A stretch of 64,000 nt of DNA from Bifidobacterium crudilactis. GTDB taxonomy: Bacteria > Actinomycetota > Actinomycetes > Actinomycetales > Bifidobacteriaceae. Where the stretch lies: contig NZ_JHAL01000002.1 of assembly GCF_000738005.1 (NCBI RefSeq), forward strand, positions 990,634 through 1,054,633, written 5' to 3'. The position numbers and the translations under genes are program-made. The notes under the pieces were generated by a model. That model was not told the DNA's origin. It saw only the letters and a list, made by a program, of their open reading frames with translations, and ran no database searches. Shown in pieces: positions 7,953 to 18,058 of this stretch; the stretch's first letter is position 1; each line of letters opens with the position of its first letter.

Positions 7953-10625
7953 TTAGGCTTCAGCGAGCGCCTCGACGGGCGATGTGCTCACCGCATGTTT
8001 GGCCGGAAGGACGCTGGCAAGCAGCGCTGCGACCACCGCCACCCCAACGATGGCCGCATCCATCCCCCAATCAAGCGGATAGGCGACCGCGCCGAATTGT
8101 GCGAATACCAGGTAGGACCCGATCCATCCGAAAACGGTGCCGAGAACCAGTCCCACGACAACGCTGCAGCCGGAGATGAGCAGAGCTTCGATCGCCAGCG
8201 AGGCTCGCAGTTGTCCTCTGGTCATACCGATGGCTCGCAGAGTCGCCGATTCCCGCAAGCGTTCGATCACCGAAAGACTCAGCGTATTCGCCACGCCTAT
8301 CAACGCAATCACCACGGCGACGGCCAGCAAGGCGACCAGTATCATCAGCAGCACGTTGACGATCTGTTCCCATTGCGACCTGACGGCTATGGATCCGCCG
8401 ACGTTGACGCCATCCACATCGCTCAATGTGTCCTTGATGTTGGTGACCAACGTTCCGGCATTCTGCTGCCCGTCCGAACTAATCCATATCTCGTTGCCCT
8501 CGGCACGGATGCCCGCCGCGCCGAGCGTCCCCGGTTTGACGATGCCATACAATTCGTTGTCGCTCTCGACGCCCCTGTAGTTGGCGCCAACGACTCGGAA
8601 CTCCCTGGACACCCCGTTCTGTGCCGTCCCAGTGGAGGATGTACCGTCCTGACCGTTATCAGAGCCCGATGCATTCAGCCCCAGGGTCACCTTGCTCCCC
8701 TGTACCAGACCGTTCTTGCCGGTGGCCAGCGCCTTCGGCACCAGGATGTCACCATCCTGAACAGCGGAAACCGATGCATGCATCAGTTCGCTCACACCGG
8801 ACGCTGAAAGCTCGTACACACTCATCCCCTGCTGGTGTCCGTCCACTGACAGCATGGCAGGTACGGTCGGCACCAAGCCTGCCGCATGCACACCGCCAAC
8901 CTTCTTGACTTTGTTCACATCCGCGGCAGTGAGATGATTTCCAGTCACCTGAATATCGACACTGTATCGAGCATCCAAGGCATTGCTCATCGTCTGCTTC
9001 GCACTGGCCGCACCCGTTCCCAGGCATGACACCAGAGTGACTCCTATGAGCAGCGCGGCACCCGTCGAAGCCACACGCCTAGGATTCTTCTGGATGTTGG
9101 CGGAAGCGATCCGCGTGGCCGGTCCGATGTGCGACAGCAGTGCACCTACGCCCTTGAGCAGCCATGGCATCCATCGGCTCGAACACAACAGCACCCCGAC
9201 GAAGAACATCATCACGCCGAGTATTCCCACACCCAGTATCTGCGTGGACTGATCAGCGGTCAACGCAGCGGATTCACCGGTGAGCGACCTTCTGGTCAGC
9301 ACTATGGGCAGTATGACGGCCACCACTCCGAGAACCATCAGGAGCAGACTCGTCATCGTCGAAAGCCACCCGTGACGCCTTTTCACAGAGGCTTCCATTG
9401 GTTGCAAGGCCTCAAGTGGCGTAACCCCAGTCGCTGCGCGTGCGGAGCCGGATGATGCCAGGATGGTGATGACAATGCCGAACAGTATCGGCACGACGAA
9501 CACGGGCCATGACAGCACCACACTGAACTGCGCTCCGGCAAGATTGACACCACTGACGCCAAGCAAGGTCATCAGCAGCAAGGCGCACCCTACACCCACC
9601 ACCGAGCACACGAGTCCGAGGATGCTCGCCTCGACGAGCACCGAAGCGTAGAGCTGGGATTTGCGAGCGCCTATCGTTCTGAGCAGGGCCAACGTCCTGC
9701 GTCGCTGCGCGATCATCACCTGGAAGGTGTTCGCGATGACTATGGCGGCGACGAACATCGCGAGCACGCCGAATGCAAGAATGAAGGTCGTGGTGATATT
9801 CACCTGTCCGCCTCCGAGGCTTTTCATCATGCTGTCCTCAAGGGCTTTACGCTCTTTGACCTGGAAACCGTGTGGAAGCGCCGCATCTATTTTACGCAAG
9901 GTCAGCGTCTGCTGTTCCGCCGTCGCAGGTGCGAGTTCGATGAACATCGTGGAGATGGGCAGATTCTCAAAGTTTGTTGTGGAGCCAAAACCGGCCAAGC
10001 CGGCAAAATCCTGCTCCACCACGATTGCGGCACCGCCGTAATACGCATAGGCGCCTGCCGTGTCCTTGCTGATACCGACGACCGTCATCGTCCGGGAATC
10101 GTTCTGTCCTGCTTCGTCACCACCTGACGGGGCCGTGCTTTTGACCGTGTCGCCGACATGCAGCGACAGCAAATTCGCCATCGACTCGGGAACAGCGATT
10201 TCACCCGAATGCGCAGGCCACAGCCCTGATGCAAGGCTGACAGGCATGACGCCGCTCGAATTGGCCATGCCTATCACGGCCGTGGAGGAATGTTCGTTGC
10301 GGCTGCCTCCCGAAATCTCGATCTGGCTGACCGTGTCGGGACGCACACCGGAAACACCCTGTATCTCGCGAATGCGATCCAGATTCATGCTCGCAACGGT
10401 TTCGGATGTACTTCTGCCGTCTTCCGCATCAGAGCTGCCGGTATTGCTCACCGCATACTGCGCGTCTCCGAAACTGGCGGACACCTGCTGCCTCAATGAA
10501 TGATCGAGCGCATTCCCGAACAGGAAGGTACTTGATACGAACATCGTGCCGATGATGATGGCGATACCCGCGGGAACGAGCATTCGCATACTGCGTTTCA
10601 TGAGTTTGAACGTTATTGACCACAT
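7953..10625 (-). CDS. MacB/FtsX-type ABC transporter permease
   Basis: 890 residues. Membrane permease of the FtsX/MacB superfamily with two FtsX repeat units: one N-terminal segment, a large extracytoplasmic domain (about residues 40-270), three membrane spans, a central pair of spans, a second extracytoplasmic domain and three C-terminal spans. FtsX-type signatures are the runs near ALLRTIGARKSQL and ATLRAIGMTRGQL, one in each half. The start ATG (complement of 10623-10625) has AAGGA ten bases upstream. It is encoded just downstream of its ATPase on the same strand. Such exporters carry peptides, antibiotics or lipids; the substrate here is unknown. Confidence 0.92.
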   Translation of the reverse strand: MWSITFKLMKRSMRMLVPAGIAIIIGTMFVSSTFLFGNALDHSLRQQVSASFGDAQYAVSNTGSSDAEDGRSTSETVASMNLDRIREIQGVSGVRPDTVSQIEISGGSRNEHSSTAVIGMANSSGVMPVSLASGLWPAHSGEIAVPESMANLLSLHVGDTVKSTAPSGGDEAGQNDSRTMTVVGISKDTAGAYAYYGGAAIVVEQDFAGLAGFGSTTNFENLPISTMFIELAPATAEQQTLTLRKIDAALPHGFQVKERKALEDSMMKSLGGGQVNITTTFILAFGVLAMFVAAIVIANTFQVMIAQRRRTLALLRTIGARKSQLYASVLVEASILGLVCSVVGVGCALLLMTLLGVSGVNLAGAQFSVVLSWPVFVVPILFGIVITILASSGSARAATGVTPLEALQPMEASVKRRHGWLSTMTSLLLMVLGVVAVILPIVLTRRSLTGESAALTADQSTQILGVGILGVMMFFVGVLLCSSRWMPWLLKGVGALLSHIGPATRIASANIQKNPRRVASTGAALLIGVTLVSCLGTGAASAKQTMSNALDARYSVDIQVTGNHLTAADVNKVKKVGGVHAAGLVPTVPAMLSVDGHQQGMSVYELSASGVSELMHASVSAVQDGDILVPKALATGKNGLVQGSKVTLGLNASGSDNGQDGTSSTGTAQNGVSREFRVVGANYRGVESDNELYGIVKPGTLGAAGIRAEGNEIWISSDGQQNAGTLVTNIKDTLSDVDGVNVGGSIAVRSQWEQIVNVLLMILVALLAVAVVIALIGVANTLSLSVIERLRESATLRAIGMTRGQLRASLAIEALLISGCSVVVGLVLGTVFGWIGSYLVFAQFGAVAYPLDWGMDAAIVGVAVVAALLASVLPAKHAVSTSPVEALAEA

Positions 10626-10706
10626 ATACGTGAATTCCTTATCTCAGACTTTCCAACACACCGCCGCCCGACCGGTTCAACCACCATGAGCGCCGAGTAT
10701 GAGCAT

Positions 10707-11657
10707 TCACCGAAGCTTCGCTCCGGCATCGACGGCATCCCTGCTGCGGCTACCATTGAACGCGGCTGCGGAGGTCTTGCGCCGTTCCTCCAACAGCAGG
10801 GCGTTCATCTGGTCAGCCGTGGGATGCTGTACATCCGCCACGATCCGACCATCCGCGAAGACGATGGCCCGATCGGCATAGGAGGCGGCGACAGCGTCAT
10901 GCGTCACCATGATGATGGTCTGTGCGAATTCACGAACGGAACGCTTGAGGAATTCAAGCACTTCGGCGCTCGACACCGAATCGAGATTGCCCGTGGGCTC
11001 ATCGGCGAACACGATGGACGGCTTGCTGATCAGCGCTCGGGCAATGGCCACGCGCTGCTGCTGTCCGCCGGAAAGCTCATGAGGACGATGGTCGAGACGA
11101 CCTTCGAGACCGAGCGTCTCGACCAGAGTGCGCATCCACTGCTTGTCAGGCTTCGCTCCGGCGAGTGTCAGCGGCATGACGATGTTCTGTTCCGCCGTGA
11201 ACATCGGCAGTAGGTTGAAGCTCTGGAAGATGAATCCGACGTTGTTCCTTCTCATCAAGGTCAGCTGCTTGTCGTTCATCGTCGTGATATCCGAACCGGA
11301 AAAGACGATGTTGCCGCTGGTCGGCGTATCAAGACCGGCCAGTGTATGCATCAACGTCGATTTGCCCGAACCGGACGGCCCCATAATGGTAGTGAACCTG
11401 CCCTGCTCGAAACTCACGTTCACCCCACGCAGCGCATGGACGACGTTCTCGTCCTCGCCATAGTCCTTGACCAGATCCACTGCCTCGATCGCCACTCCGG
11501 GACGCTTGGTCACATAAGCATGCACACCGCTGATGGCTGCGGCTGCGCTCCCCTCCGCGGTACCGCCGGGGTTTGCGGAGCCCGCCGTGGTCTGATTGCG
11601 GGTGTCGTCCCATATATTGCCGTTTTCCACTGTTGGTGATTCACTCGTATGGCTCAT
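10707..11657 (-). CDS. ABC transporter ATP-binding protein (MacB/LolD type)
   Basis: 316 residues. Cytoplasmic ATPase: Walker A GPSGSGKS at 93-100, Q-loop in [10 protein letters not shown], signature LSGGQ at 195-199, Walker B VFADE at 216-220 and the H-loop in MVTHD. An unusual Ser/Gly/Ala-rich N-terminal extension of about 55 residues precedes the domain. The start ATG has AGAGGAAGCC upstream. It is co-directional with the permease 81 bp downstream and most likely co-transcribed. A 13-bp palindrome CGGAGACTCTCCG at 11683-11695, just upstream of the start, could be an operator. The response-regulator operon converging from the other side suggests, but does not prove, control by that system. 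Confidence 0.93.
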   Translation of the reverse strand: MSHTSESPTVENGNIWDDTRNQTTAGSANPGGTAEGSAAAAISGVHAYVTKRPGVAIEAVDLVKDYGEDENVVHALRGVNVSFEQGRFTTIMGPSGSGKSTLMHTLAGLDTPTSGNIVFSGSDITTMNDKQLTLMRRNNVGFIFQSFNLLPMFTAEQNIVMPLTLAGAKPDKQWMRTLVETLGLEGRLDHRPHELSGGQQQRVAIARALISKPSIVFADEPTGNLDSVSSAEVLEFLKRSVREFAQTIIMVTHDAVAASYADRAIVFADGRIVADVQHPTADQMNALLLEERRKTSAAAFNGSRSRDAVDAGAKLR

Positions 11658-11990
11658 GGCTTCCTCTCTCTGAACAGCGAACCGGAGACTCTCCGATGTA
11701 CTGTCACCAAACTATCCGGGCGTGGTCCGGGCCGTCATCGTGCGTGAGGGTGACTTCGGGAACATGAGGAATCGCGCGAATCATCCCAGAGAATGAGGAA
11801 AGCGGCGACAACTTGCAACTGAGCGTGAATAGGCGCTTAACGTCGAATACCTGAACGTAATCTTGCCATGCGTATGCTGTACGCAACCGCGTGGCGCATA
11901 TAGCCTTGAACCATATGCACAACACGTTGCCGGGCCGGTACACACCTCCTGGACGGAACCCTTCCTGCACAAAGGTCGAAAGGAATACGT
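11658..11990. promoter_or_regulatory. divergent intergenic region between the ABC ATPase and the class IV aminotransferase
   Basis: About 330 bp that must hold the promoters of both divergent genes. The only distinct structure is the palindrome CGGAGACTCTCCG at 11683-11695, near the ATPase start. I cannot identify convincing -10/-35 pairs, and no open frame here looks protein-like. Confidence 0.35.
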
Positions 11991-12941
11991 ATGGCAAATA
12001 TCGTTCTTGGCAAAGGCAATGCCTCTGCCCTGTTCTCTGCGAAGGCTCCATCCGCGGGACGAAGCGGCAAGCTGCTGGAATTCGTTGAACCGGAGGCTCT
12101 GATTGTCTCCCCATTCGACCTGGCGGTTACCAGAGGTGACGGCATCTTCGAAGCGACCACCGTATGGAAGGGGTATCCGGTATCGCTGGAGAACCATCTG
12201 CTCAGACTCGCCTATTCCGCCAGGCTCATGGATATGCCCGAGCCGAATATGGCGGCGTTTACGCAGGCGGTGGAGGATCTCATAGCCCATTATGACGGCG
12301 ACGAGCCCGGTCCTTTGCTGCGAATACTCATCTCGCGAGGCATGGATGACGCTACCGGCGTCGGCAAGGGCAGCGATGGCCTGCCGAGTGTGTGGATGTT
12401 CATTGACTCCATGGGCAATCTGCATGAAACCGATCCCATTTCCATGATGTCGTTGACCAGAGGGTATTCGTCCGACATCACAGCCAAAGCTCCCTGGCTG
12501 CTGAACGGGGCGAAAACCCTCAGCTATGCCGTCAATCAGGCCATACACAGGGAATGCGACCGGCACTCCGTCGGAGACGCGATTCTGACGACCGAGGATG
12601 GATTCGTGTTGGAATGCCCGAATTCCTCGATAGTCGCAGGTTTCGGCAACCATTACGTCACTCCGGACCCCTCCATCGGTATTCTGCACGGCACCAGCCA
12701 ACGTGAGTTGTTCGCCTTCGCGCAGCAAGAAGGCGGCAGCTTCGAATACAGGAAACTCCCCTTCGAGCAGTTGCTCGAGGCGGACAGCCTCTACATGACG
12801 CACGGTGGTTGGGTGATTCCCGTAGGCGAGTTGGATGGCAACCACTACTCCGTCGACGCCGAATTCGTGGCGGCAATGAACGATGCCATCCACACCGGAC
12901 GCACTCATGACGACGCATTGTCCATTGGACCAAAAGTCTGA
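11991..12941 (+). CDS. class IV aminotransferase, probable aminodeoxychorismate lyase
   Basis: 316 residues. Fold-type IV PLP enzyme. The motif RGDGIFEA at 48-55 and the catalytic lysine at 175 (in NGAKTLSYAVNQ) are typical of aminodeoxychorismate lyase/branched-chain aminotransferase-like proteins. PabC converts aminodeoxychorismate to p-aminobenzoate and pyruvate in folate synthesis. The absence of BCAT-specific features and the size near 300 favour a PabC-like or D-amino acid aminotransferase-like role, but no folate genes adjoin it, so the exact reaction is open. The start ATG has AAGGAATACGT upstream. Confidence 0.8.
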   Translation: MANIVLGKGNASALFSAKAPSAGRSGKLLEFVEPEALIVSPFDLAVTRGDGIFEATTVWKGYPVSLENHLLRLAYSARLMDMPEPNMAAFTQAVEDLIAHYDGDEPGPLLRILISRGMDDATGVGKGSDGLPSVWMFIDSMGNLHETDPISMMSLTRGYSSDITAKAPWLLNGAKTLSYAVNQAIHRECDRHSVGDAILTTEDGFVLECPNSSIVAGFGNHYVTPDPSIGILHGTSQRELFAFAQQEGGSFEYRKLPFEQLLEADSLYMTHGGWVIPVGELDGNHYSVDAEFVAAMNDAIHTGRTHDDALSIGPKV

Positions 12942-13014
12942 GAAATATCAGGTATAAATCCCAAGGCGTGCATATCAAATATCGGCCTTGGCTCACTGCA
13001 GACGTGGTGAATTA

Positions 13015-13085
13015 GATAACTGCACTAAAAGGATAGCTTTGAGCAACAATTTCTCGGAAAAAGCTGTACTTTTAGTGCAGTTATC
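13015..13085. repeat. family 1 palindromic repeat, copy 2
   Basis: Arms begin GATAACTGCACTAAAAGGAT and end TTTAGTGCAGTTATC, with two mismatches between arms (GGATAGC against GTACAGC). The loop GCAACAATTTCTCGG matches copy 1. It lies between the convergent aminotransferase and O-acetylhomoserine sulfhydrylase genes. Confidence 0.93.
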
Positions 13086-13113
13086 GTATTAGGTGGCCCT
13101 TTGAACGGCATAC

Positions 13114-13153
13114 GGCAACGCCCCATCGGGAAATGAGCCGATGGGGCGTTGCC
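13114..13153 (-). terminator. strong GC-rich hairpin after the sulfhydrylase gene
   Basis: A perfect 16-bp stem: GGCAACGCCCCATCGG at 13114-13129 and its complement at 13138-13153, with an 8-base loop. It starts 20 bp past the sulfhydrylase stop. No T-run follows on either strand. It probably terminates the minus-strand gene and may act in both directions. Confidence 0.65.
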
Positions 13154-13172
13154 ACGTTCTGTGAGTTTAGAG

Positions 13173-14483
13173 TTACTGGGCCAGTCCGGAGGCTTTCACT
13201 GCGGCAAAACCAGCTTTGAGATCGTCGAGGATATCCTCGATGTTTTCGGTGCCGATGGAGAGTCGGATGGTTCCCTGGTGAATCCCCTGGTCCTCAAGTT
13301 CCTCAAGGGTCTCCTGCGAATGGGTGGTCGATGCGGGGTGAATCACCAGAGACTTCACATCCGCCACGTTGGCAAGCAACGAGAACAGATGCAGGTTGTT
13401 GATGAACACGCGAGCCGCATCCTTGCCGCCCTTGATGTCGAAGGTGAAAATCGAACCAGCGCCGTTGGGGAAGTACCGTTCATACAGCTCGTGGTCGCGA
13501 CGGCCTGGAACAGCGGGATGGCTGACATGCTCGACCTCGGGCACGGTCTGCAGGTAATCGACCACCTTCAGGGCGTTTTCCACATGCCGTTCGACGCGCA
13601 GGCTCAGTGTCTCGGTGCCCTGCAGCAGCAGGAAGGCGGCGAAGGGCGACAGGGTCGCACCGGTGTCACGCAGCAGAATCGCGCGAATGCGTGTAACGAA
13701 GGCGGCCGGCCCCAGGGCCTCGAAGAAATTCAGGCCGTGATAGCTCGGGTCCGGTTCGGTGAGTGTCGGGAACTTGCCCGGCACCTCGGCCCAGTCGAAG
13801 TTGCCGCCTTCGACCACCACGCCGCCAAGCGTGGAGCCGTGCCCTCCGATGAATTTGGTGGCGGATTCGACCACCACATCCGCTCCATGCTCCAAAGGAC
13901 GGAAGAGATACGGGGTGGCGAAGGTGTTGTCGACAATCACCGGAAGATGATGCTTATGGGCAATCTGCGAAATCGCCTCAAAATCCACGAGGTCGGCGTT
14001 GGGATTGCCGAAGGTCTCGAAGAATACGAGCTTGGTGTTGTCCTGGATGGCATCCTCGAAGTTCTGCGGCTCCTCCGGATCGATGAAGGTCGTGGTGATG
14101 CCGTCGCGGGGCAGCGTGTGGCGGAGCAGGTTGTAGGTACCACCGTAGATGTTCTTCGCGGAGACGATGTGGTCTCCGGTTTGCGTGATGTTGCGTACGG
14201 CATATTCGACCGCAGCGGCACCTGATGCCACGGCAAGGCCTGCGGTGCCGCCTTCGAGCGCGGCGATGCGGTTCTCGAACACACCCTGTGTGGAGTTGGT
14301 CAGACGGCCGTAGATATTGCCCGGGTCCTGCAAGCCGAATCGTGCTTCTGCATGGTCGAAGTCATGGAACACATAGCTCGTGGTGGCGTAGATGGGGACG
14401 GCTCTGGCATCAGTGGCCGGGTCGGCTTCTTCCTGCCCGACGTGCAACTGCTGGGTTTCAAACCTGTAGTGATTCTCGGTCAC
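13173..14483 (-). CDS. metY: O-acetylhomoserine aminocarboxypropyltransferase/sulfhydrylase
   Basis: 436 residues. Cys/Met metabolism PLP enzyme (fold type I). The family reaction makes homocysteine (or methionine from methanethiol) from O-acetylhomoserine and sulfide. The PLP lysine is K210 in [12 protein letters not shown]; the YGR motif at 58-60, the substrate-binding SGAAA region and the DNTFATPYL motif are present. The length of about 430 and the LHVGQ N-terminus fit the MetY branch rather than cystathionine gamma-synthase (about 390). The start ATG is preceded by AAGGAG with good spacing. Standing alone, it ends at the hairpin at 13114-13153. Confidence 0.93.
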   Translation of the reverse strand: MTENHYRFETQQLHVGQEEADPATDARAVPIYATTSYVFHDFDHAEARFGLQDPGNIYGRLTNSTQGVFENRIAALEGGTAGLAVASGAAAVEYAVRNITQTGDHIVSAKNIYGGTYNLLRHTLPRDGITTTFIDPEEPQNFEDAIQDNTKLVFFETFGNPNADLVDFEAISQIAHKHHLPVIVDNTFATPYLFRPLEHGADVVVESATKFIGGHGSTLGGVVVEGGNFDWAEVPGKFPTLTEPDPSYHGLNFFEALGPAAFVTRIRAILLRDTGATLSPFAAFLLLQGTETLSLRVERHVENALKVVDYLQTVPEVEHVSHPAVPGRRDHELYERYFPNGAGSIFTFDIKGGKDAARVFINNLHLFSLLANVADVKSLVIHPASTTHSQETLEELEDQGIHQGTIRLSIGTENIEDILDDLKAGFAAVKASGLAQ

Positions 14484-14827
14484 GGTAACTCCTTAACGAT
14501 GTTGGCGTATGTGCGAACTGCTGCGTGACGGCTGTGGCACTTCCACATCCCGTCACTGTCCTGTGTCTTGAAGGTAGTTCAGATACGCTCCTTTTGACAA
14601 GCTGTGAAGCTCCTCCGGTTATCGCAAGTATTTATAACGCTTTGCAGGCATCATATTTCGCAATGGCTTTCGATTTCGGGCACGACGAAAAGCCTGTTTC
14701 AACACGCCGCCCCTCCTGTGAAAAAGGGCAAAGACCGTTGACATGGTCGGTAACATAGGCAAATGGGCGCATAAGGTACAGTCGTTGCCTGATGCATCCG
14801 TCTGCCAAGCGAAGATAAGGGGTTTCC
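14484..14827. promoter_or_regulatory. divergent intergenic region between metY and the pyridoxal kinase gene
   Basis: About 340 bp carrying both divergent promoters. TTGACA at 14738-14743 is a plausible -35 box for the kinase, but the -10 box is unclear. I do not see a riboswitch fold or an operator I can support. No protein-like open frame is present. Confidence 0.35.
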
Positions 14828-15706
14828 ATGACCAGTGATGTGACGCTGTACGAGCGCGATCCGCAATACATTCCCAGAGTGGCCGCCGTGCATGATATGT
14901 GCGGATACGGCAAGTGCTCGCTGACGGCGGCCATTCCCATCCTTTCGGCCGCGGGCTGCGACGTTTGCCCCGTCCCCACTGCACTGTTCAGCGCCCACAC
15001 CATGTACAAGGACTACACCTTCCACGACACCACCGATATGCTGGGTGGCTATCTTGACGCCTGGCAGAAGGAAGACGTCGAGCTAGACGGCATATACAGC
15101 GGTTTCCTGGGGAGCGCCGCACAGGTCGACATCATTCAGCGGCTTTACAACGAGTACCCGGGTGCACTTCGACTGGTGGACCCCGTGATGGGAGACGGCG
15201 GGAAGATGTATCCCACGTATACCCAGGAACTTTGCGACGCGATGGGCAGGCTAGCCGACGGCGCCGATGTGCTGATGCCGAATCTCACCGAGGCGAGCAT
15301 TCTTGCGAACAGAGAGTACCCCGGCCAAAATCTCGATGACCACGAGGTCGACGACTGGATGGATACGCTGCTTGGACTCGGCGCGAAGAACGTCGTGCTC
15401 AAAGGCATCGACAGGCAGGACGGCAAGATTCGCAACTTCGTCGCATCCGCATCGACGGGCGTCGCCGGCACGGTGGAACTGACGCACGACAAACATCCCT
15501 ACATGATTCACGGCACAGGCGACGCCTTCGCCTCGGCTCTGTGCGGTGCCGTGCTCGCCGGAAAAGGTCTGGCGGAATCCGCCAGAATCGCCGGTGAATT
15601 CGTTCGTTCGGCCATGGTCAGCACCCGCAGGCAACCGCACTTCGAGCAGCGCGGGGTAAGCTTCGAACTCAATCTCGGAGAGCTCACCGGCCTTGTCGCC
15701 GCATAG
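14828..15706 (+). CDS. pdxY: pyridoxal/pyridoxamine kinase (PfkB-type superfamily)
   Basis: 292 residues. Phosphorylates B6 vitamers to feed PLP; cytoplasmic. Ribokinase-like fold: the anion-hole/catalytic motif HGTGDAFAS at 228-236 has D232 as the probable base, DPVMGD at 118-123 is typical of PdxK/PdxY/ThiD proteins, and PNLTEA at 151-156 is the second nucleotide-binding signature. The start ATG 14828 has AAGGGG upstream. The nearby PLP enzymes MetY and MalY would use its product, but no operon links them. Distinguishing PdxY from PdxK is not possible by motif alone. Confidence 0.88.
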   Translation: MTSDVTLYERDPQYIPRVAAVHDMCGYGKCSLTAAIPILSAAGCDVCPVPTALFSAHTMYKDYTFHDTTDMLGGYLDAWQKEDVELDGIYSGFLGSAAQVDIIQRLYNEYPGALRLVDPVMGDGGKMYPTYTQELCDAMGRLADGADVLMPNLTEASILANREYPGQNLDDHEVDDWMDTLLGLGAKNVVLKGIDRQDGKIRNFVASASTGVAGTVELTHDKHPYMIHGTGDAFASALCGAVLAGKGLAESARIAGEFVRSAMVSTRRQPHFEQRGVSFELNLGELTGLVAA

Positions 15707-15837
15707 CTTATTCGGCATTCTCGCCTCGTACCGAATTTTGCAGCAAACAGACATGCAGCAAGGCACGCAGGGTGGCGACTCGGGTAGGCGGCGGCACACC
15801 AAGAGCCGCCTCCACGCATTGGACACGGTCCACATAC

Positions 15838-15887
15838 ATCATCGAGGCCTGCACATTCGACCACACGTCCGTGCAGGCCTCGATGAT
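15838..15887. terminator. 17-bp perfect hairpin between the kinase gene and yraN
   Basis: ATCATCGAGGCCTGCAC at 15838-15854 pairs perfectly with 15871-15887, with a 16-base loop. It lies 130 bp after the kinase stop and about 25 bp before yraN. With no T-run, it could be a factor-assisted terminator or an mRNA structure in the yraN leader. Confidence 0.55.
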
Positions 15888-15914
15888 TCCGCATCGGCAT
15901 GATGGACTGTGCTC

Positions 15915-16349
15915 ATGACAGCACAATCATCTCAGATACAATCTTCCGGCAATCACGACACCTTAGGCAGCGAACTGCTGAATCCCAACATCGATGCACA
16001 GGCACTCGGTCGTTTGGGCGAGGAGTTCGTCTCATCCTGGTTGAAATCCAGAGGATGGGACATTATCGACCGCAACTGGAGCAGCAGGTACGGGGAGCTC
16101 GATATCGTGGCTTTCGACGATGAGCGGACACTGGTGTTCGTAGAAGTCAAAACGCGCAGAAGCAACCGGCAGGGCACCGGGCAAGAGGCCGTTACCTACA
16201 GAAAACGCATGAATCTGCGGTCAGCTGCGTCACAGTGGCTCCTGGCCCCCGAACACCGCTGCCGACGCAATGGCCTACGCTTCGATGTCGTCGCCTTGGA
16301 CGCGTCCGGTGCGTCATTGCGGATACGCCATATCATGAAGGCGTTCTGA
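15915..16349 (+). CDS. yraN: YraN-family (UPF0102) endonuclease-like protein
   Basis: 144 residues from ATG 15915; a GTG at 15909 would add two residues. The domain shows ALGRLGEEFVSSWL, then the restriction endonuclease-like core RYGELDIVAFD and FVEVKTRR, matching the D/E-x-K active-site pattern. Family members are about 120 residues and of uncertain role, often beside comM and dprA as here. Its stop codon overlaps the comM start by one base (TGATG), indicating translational coupling. The N-terminal 25 residues are not conserved-looking. Confidence 0.9.
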   Translation: MTAQSSQIQSSGNHDTLGSELLNPNIDAQALGRLGEEFVSSWLKSRGWDIIDRNWSSRYGELDIVAFDDERTLVFVEVKTRRSNRQGTGQEAVTYRKRMNLRSAASQWLLAPEHRCRRNGLRFDVVALDASGASLRIRHIMKAF

Positions 16350-17947
16350 TGGCCATCGGAACCGCACAGTCCGTCGGCATGGTGGGGCTACGGGGCTTCA
16401 TCGTGCAGATGCAGGCCTTCATATCCCCCGGCTTGCCCCACTTCTCCATCATTGGCCTGCCGGATACCTCGGTCAACGAAGCCCGGGAACGGGTCAGGTC
16501 CGCCTGTTCCGCGTCGGGATTCCGATGGCCGGAAACCCGCGTTACCGTCAATCTGTCACCGGCCTCACTGCCCAAGCGCGGTGCAGCGCATGATCTGGCC
16601 ATTGCGGTCAGTGTGCTGGCCGCAGGACGAATGATTCCGACCAAAGATTTCGACGGCATGATAGCTCTGGGAGAATTGAATCTCGACGGCAGCGTGCTGC
16701 CCATCAACGGCATCCTCCCCATGCTTATGCACGGCGCCCGGCGTGGAGTGCGGAAGGCTTTCGTGCCGGCCGCCAATATGGACGAGGCGGAACTGATACC
16801 GGGAATCGACATCGTCGGTCTTCACCATCTCACTGAACTGATTCTGCAATTAGGCGGCACCTGCGAATTGAAGACGTCGAGCGCGAATACCTACGCCGAG
16901 TCCTCGTCTTCTCCCCTGTCGAATGTTTCGGTCACCGGTCCCGCAACTCTTGGAAACCGTGACCCTGCAACGACATCCCCTGCGCATCGACCAGGGTCAG
17001 GCGGAGTGGACATGAGTCAGGTTTCCGGTCAGGAATCGGCGAAGTGGGCGTTGACCGTAGCCGCAGCGGGCGGGCATCATCTGATTATGACCGGACCGCC
17101 GGGCTCAGGAAAAACGATGCTGGCGGAACGATTGCCGACTATCCTGCCGCCGCTTGGCGAGGTGGAACAGCTTGAGGTAGCTTCGATACGCTCATTATGT
17201 GGCACTCTGCAGCAGTACGGGGTCACCGATATCCCGCCTTTCGAGGCTCCACATCATACCGCCTCGAATGCATCGCTTGTCGGTGGTGGCGGAGGGCTGG
17301 CTCAACCCGGAGCCATCACCAGAGCCCACCACGGCGTGCTGTTCATGGACGAAGCGCCTGAATTCTCACCCAGGGTGTTGCAGTCCTTACGCGAACCATT
17401 GGAAACCGGTCTCGTCGCTCTTGCCAGATCGCAAGGAACCACCGTCTATCCGGCACGATTCCAACTGTTGATGGCTGCGAATCCATGCCCATGCGGCTTT
17501 GCGTACGGGACAGGGGAACGTTGCACCTGCGCGTCGCGGGAACGCCGTCGATATTGGAATCGGCTCTCCGGACCGATACTCGACCGCATAGATATTCAGA
17601 CGGAGGTTCTTGACGTTCCATGCCTTCCTGCCGACTCCGGTTCCGAGAAGGACAGCAGCGAGAGCATTCGAGCGACAGTCATTGCCGCGCGAGAACAAGC
17701 ACGGCTCCGATACCAGGAACATGGCTGGCGATGCAATGCGGAGGCGACAGGCGGATGGCTGCGCGAGCATAGCTCACCGGCGGTGCTGGCACGAGTAGAC
17801 CAGGCCCTTCGTACATCACTGCTCAGCATGCGCGGCGCGGACAGGGCATTGCGCTTGGCGTGGACTCTTGCCGACCTGCATGGACATGACGGCCCCGAAA
17901 CTGAAGACATTGACCTGGGCATACATCTGCGCACCAGACTGTCCTGA
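16349..17947 (+). CDS. comM: ComM-type Mg-chelatase-like AAA+ ATPase (YifB family)
   Basis: 532 residues. The N-terminal ChlI-like domain (FIVQMQAFISPGLPHFSIIGLPD) precedes an AAA+ domain with Walker A GPPGSGKT at about 249-256 and Walker B LFMDEAPEF. A Cys-rich CPCG...RCTC segment at about 380 is typical of the family. ComM is a helicase aiding branch migration of DNA during natural transformation in some bacteria. The start ATG 16349 overlaps the yraN stop. The next gene is dprA, also a transformation/recombination protein, so this is a conserved DNA-handling cluster. Competence itself is not shown by the sequence. Confidence 0.93.
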   Translation: MAIGTAQSVGMVGLRGFIVQMQAFISPGLPHFSIIGLPDTSVNEARERVRSACSASGFRWPETRVTVNLSPASLPKRGAAHDLAIAVSVLAAGRMIPTKDFDGMIALGELNLDGSVLPINGILPMLMHGARRGVRKAFVPAANMDEAELIPGIDIVGLHHLTELILQLGGTCELKTSSANTYAESSSSPLSNVSVTGPATLGNRDPATTSPAHRPGSGGVDMSQVSGQESAKWALTVAAAGGHHLIMTGPPGSGKTMLAERLPTILPPLGEVEQLEVASIRSLCGTLQQYGVTDIPPFEAPHHTASNASLVGGGGGLAQPGAITRAHHGVLFMDEAPEFSPRVLQSLREPLETGLVALARSQGTTVYPARFQLLMAANPCPCGFAYGTGERCTCASRERRRYWNRLSGPILDRIDIQTEVLDVPCLPADSGSEKDSSESIRATVIAAREQARLRYQEHGWRCNAEATGGWLREHSSPAVLARVDQALRTSLLSMRGADRALRLAWTLADLHGHDGPETEDIDLGIHLRTRLS

Positions 17948-18058
17948 ATGGACCGGTCACCAGCGCCCATCCGGACGACAACCACTCCTTCTCACCATCA
18001 CCCCGACATAACCCACCATCACCGCACTATCACCTCACCACGAAAGGGAATCAAGGAC

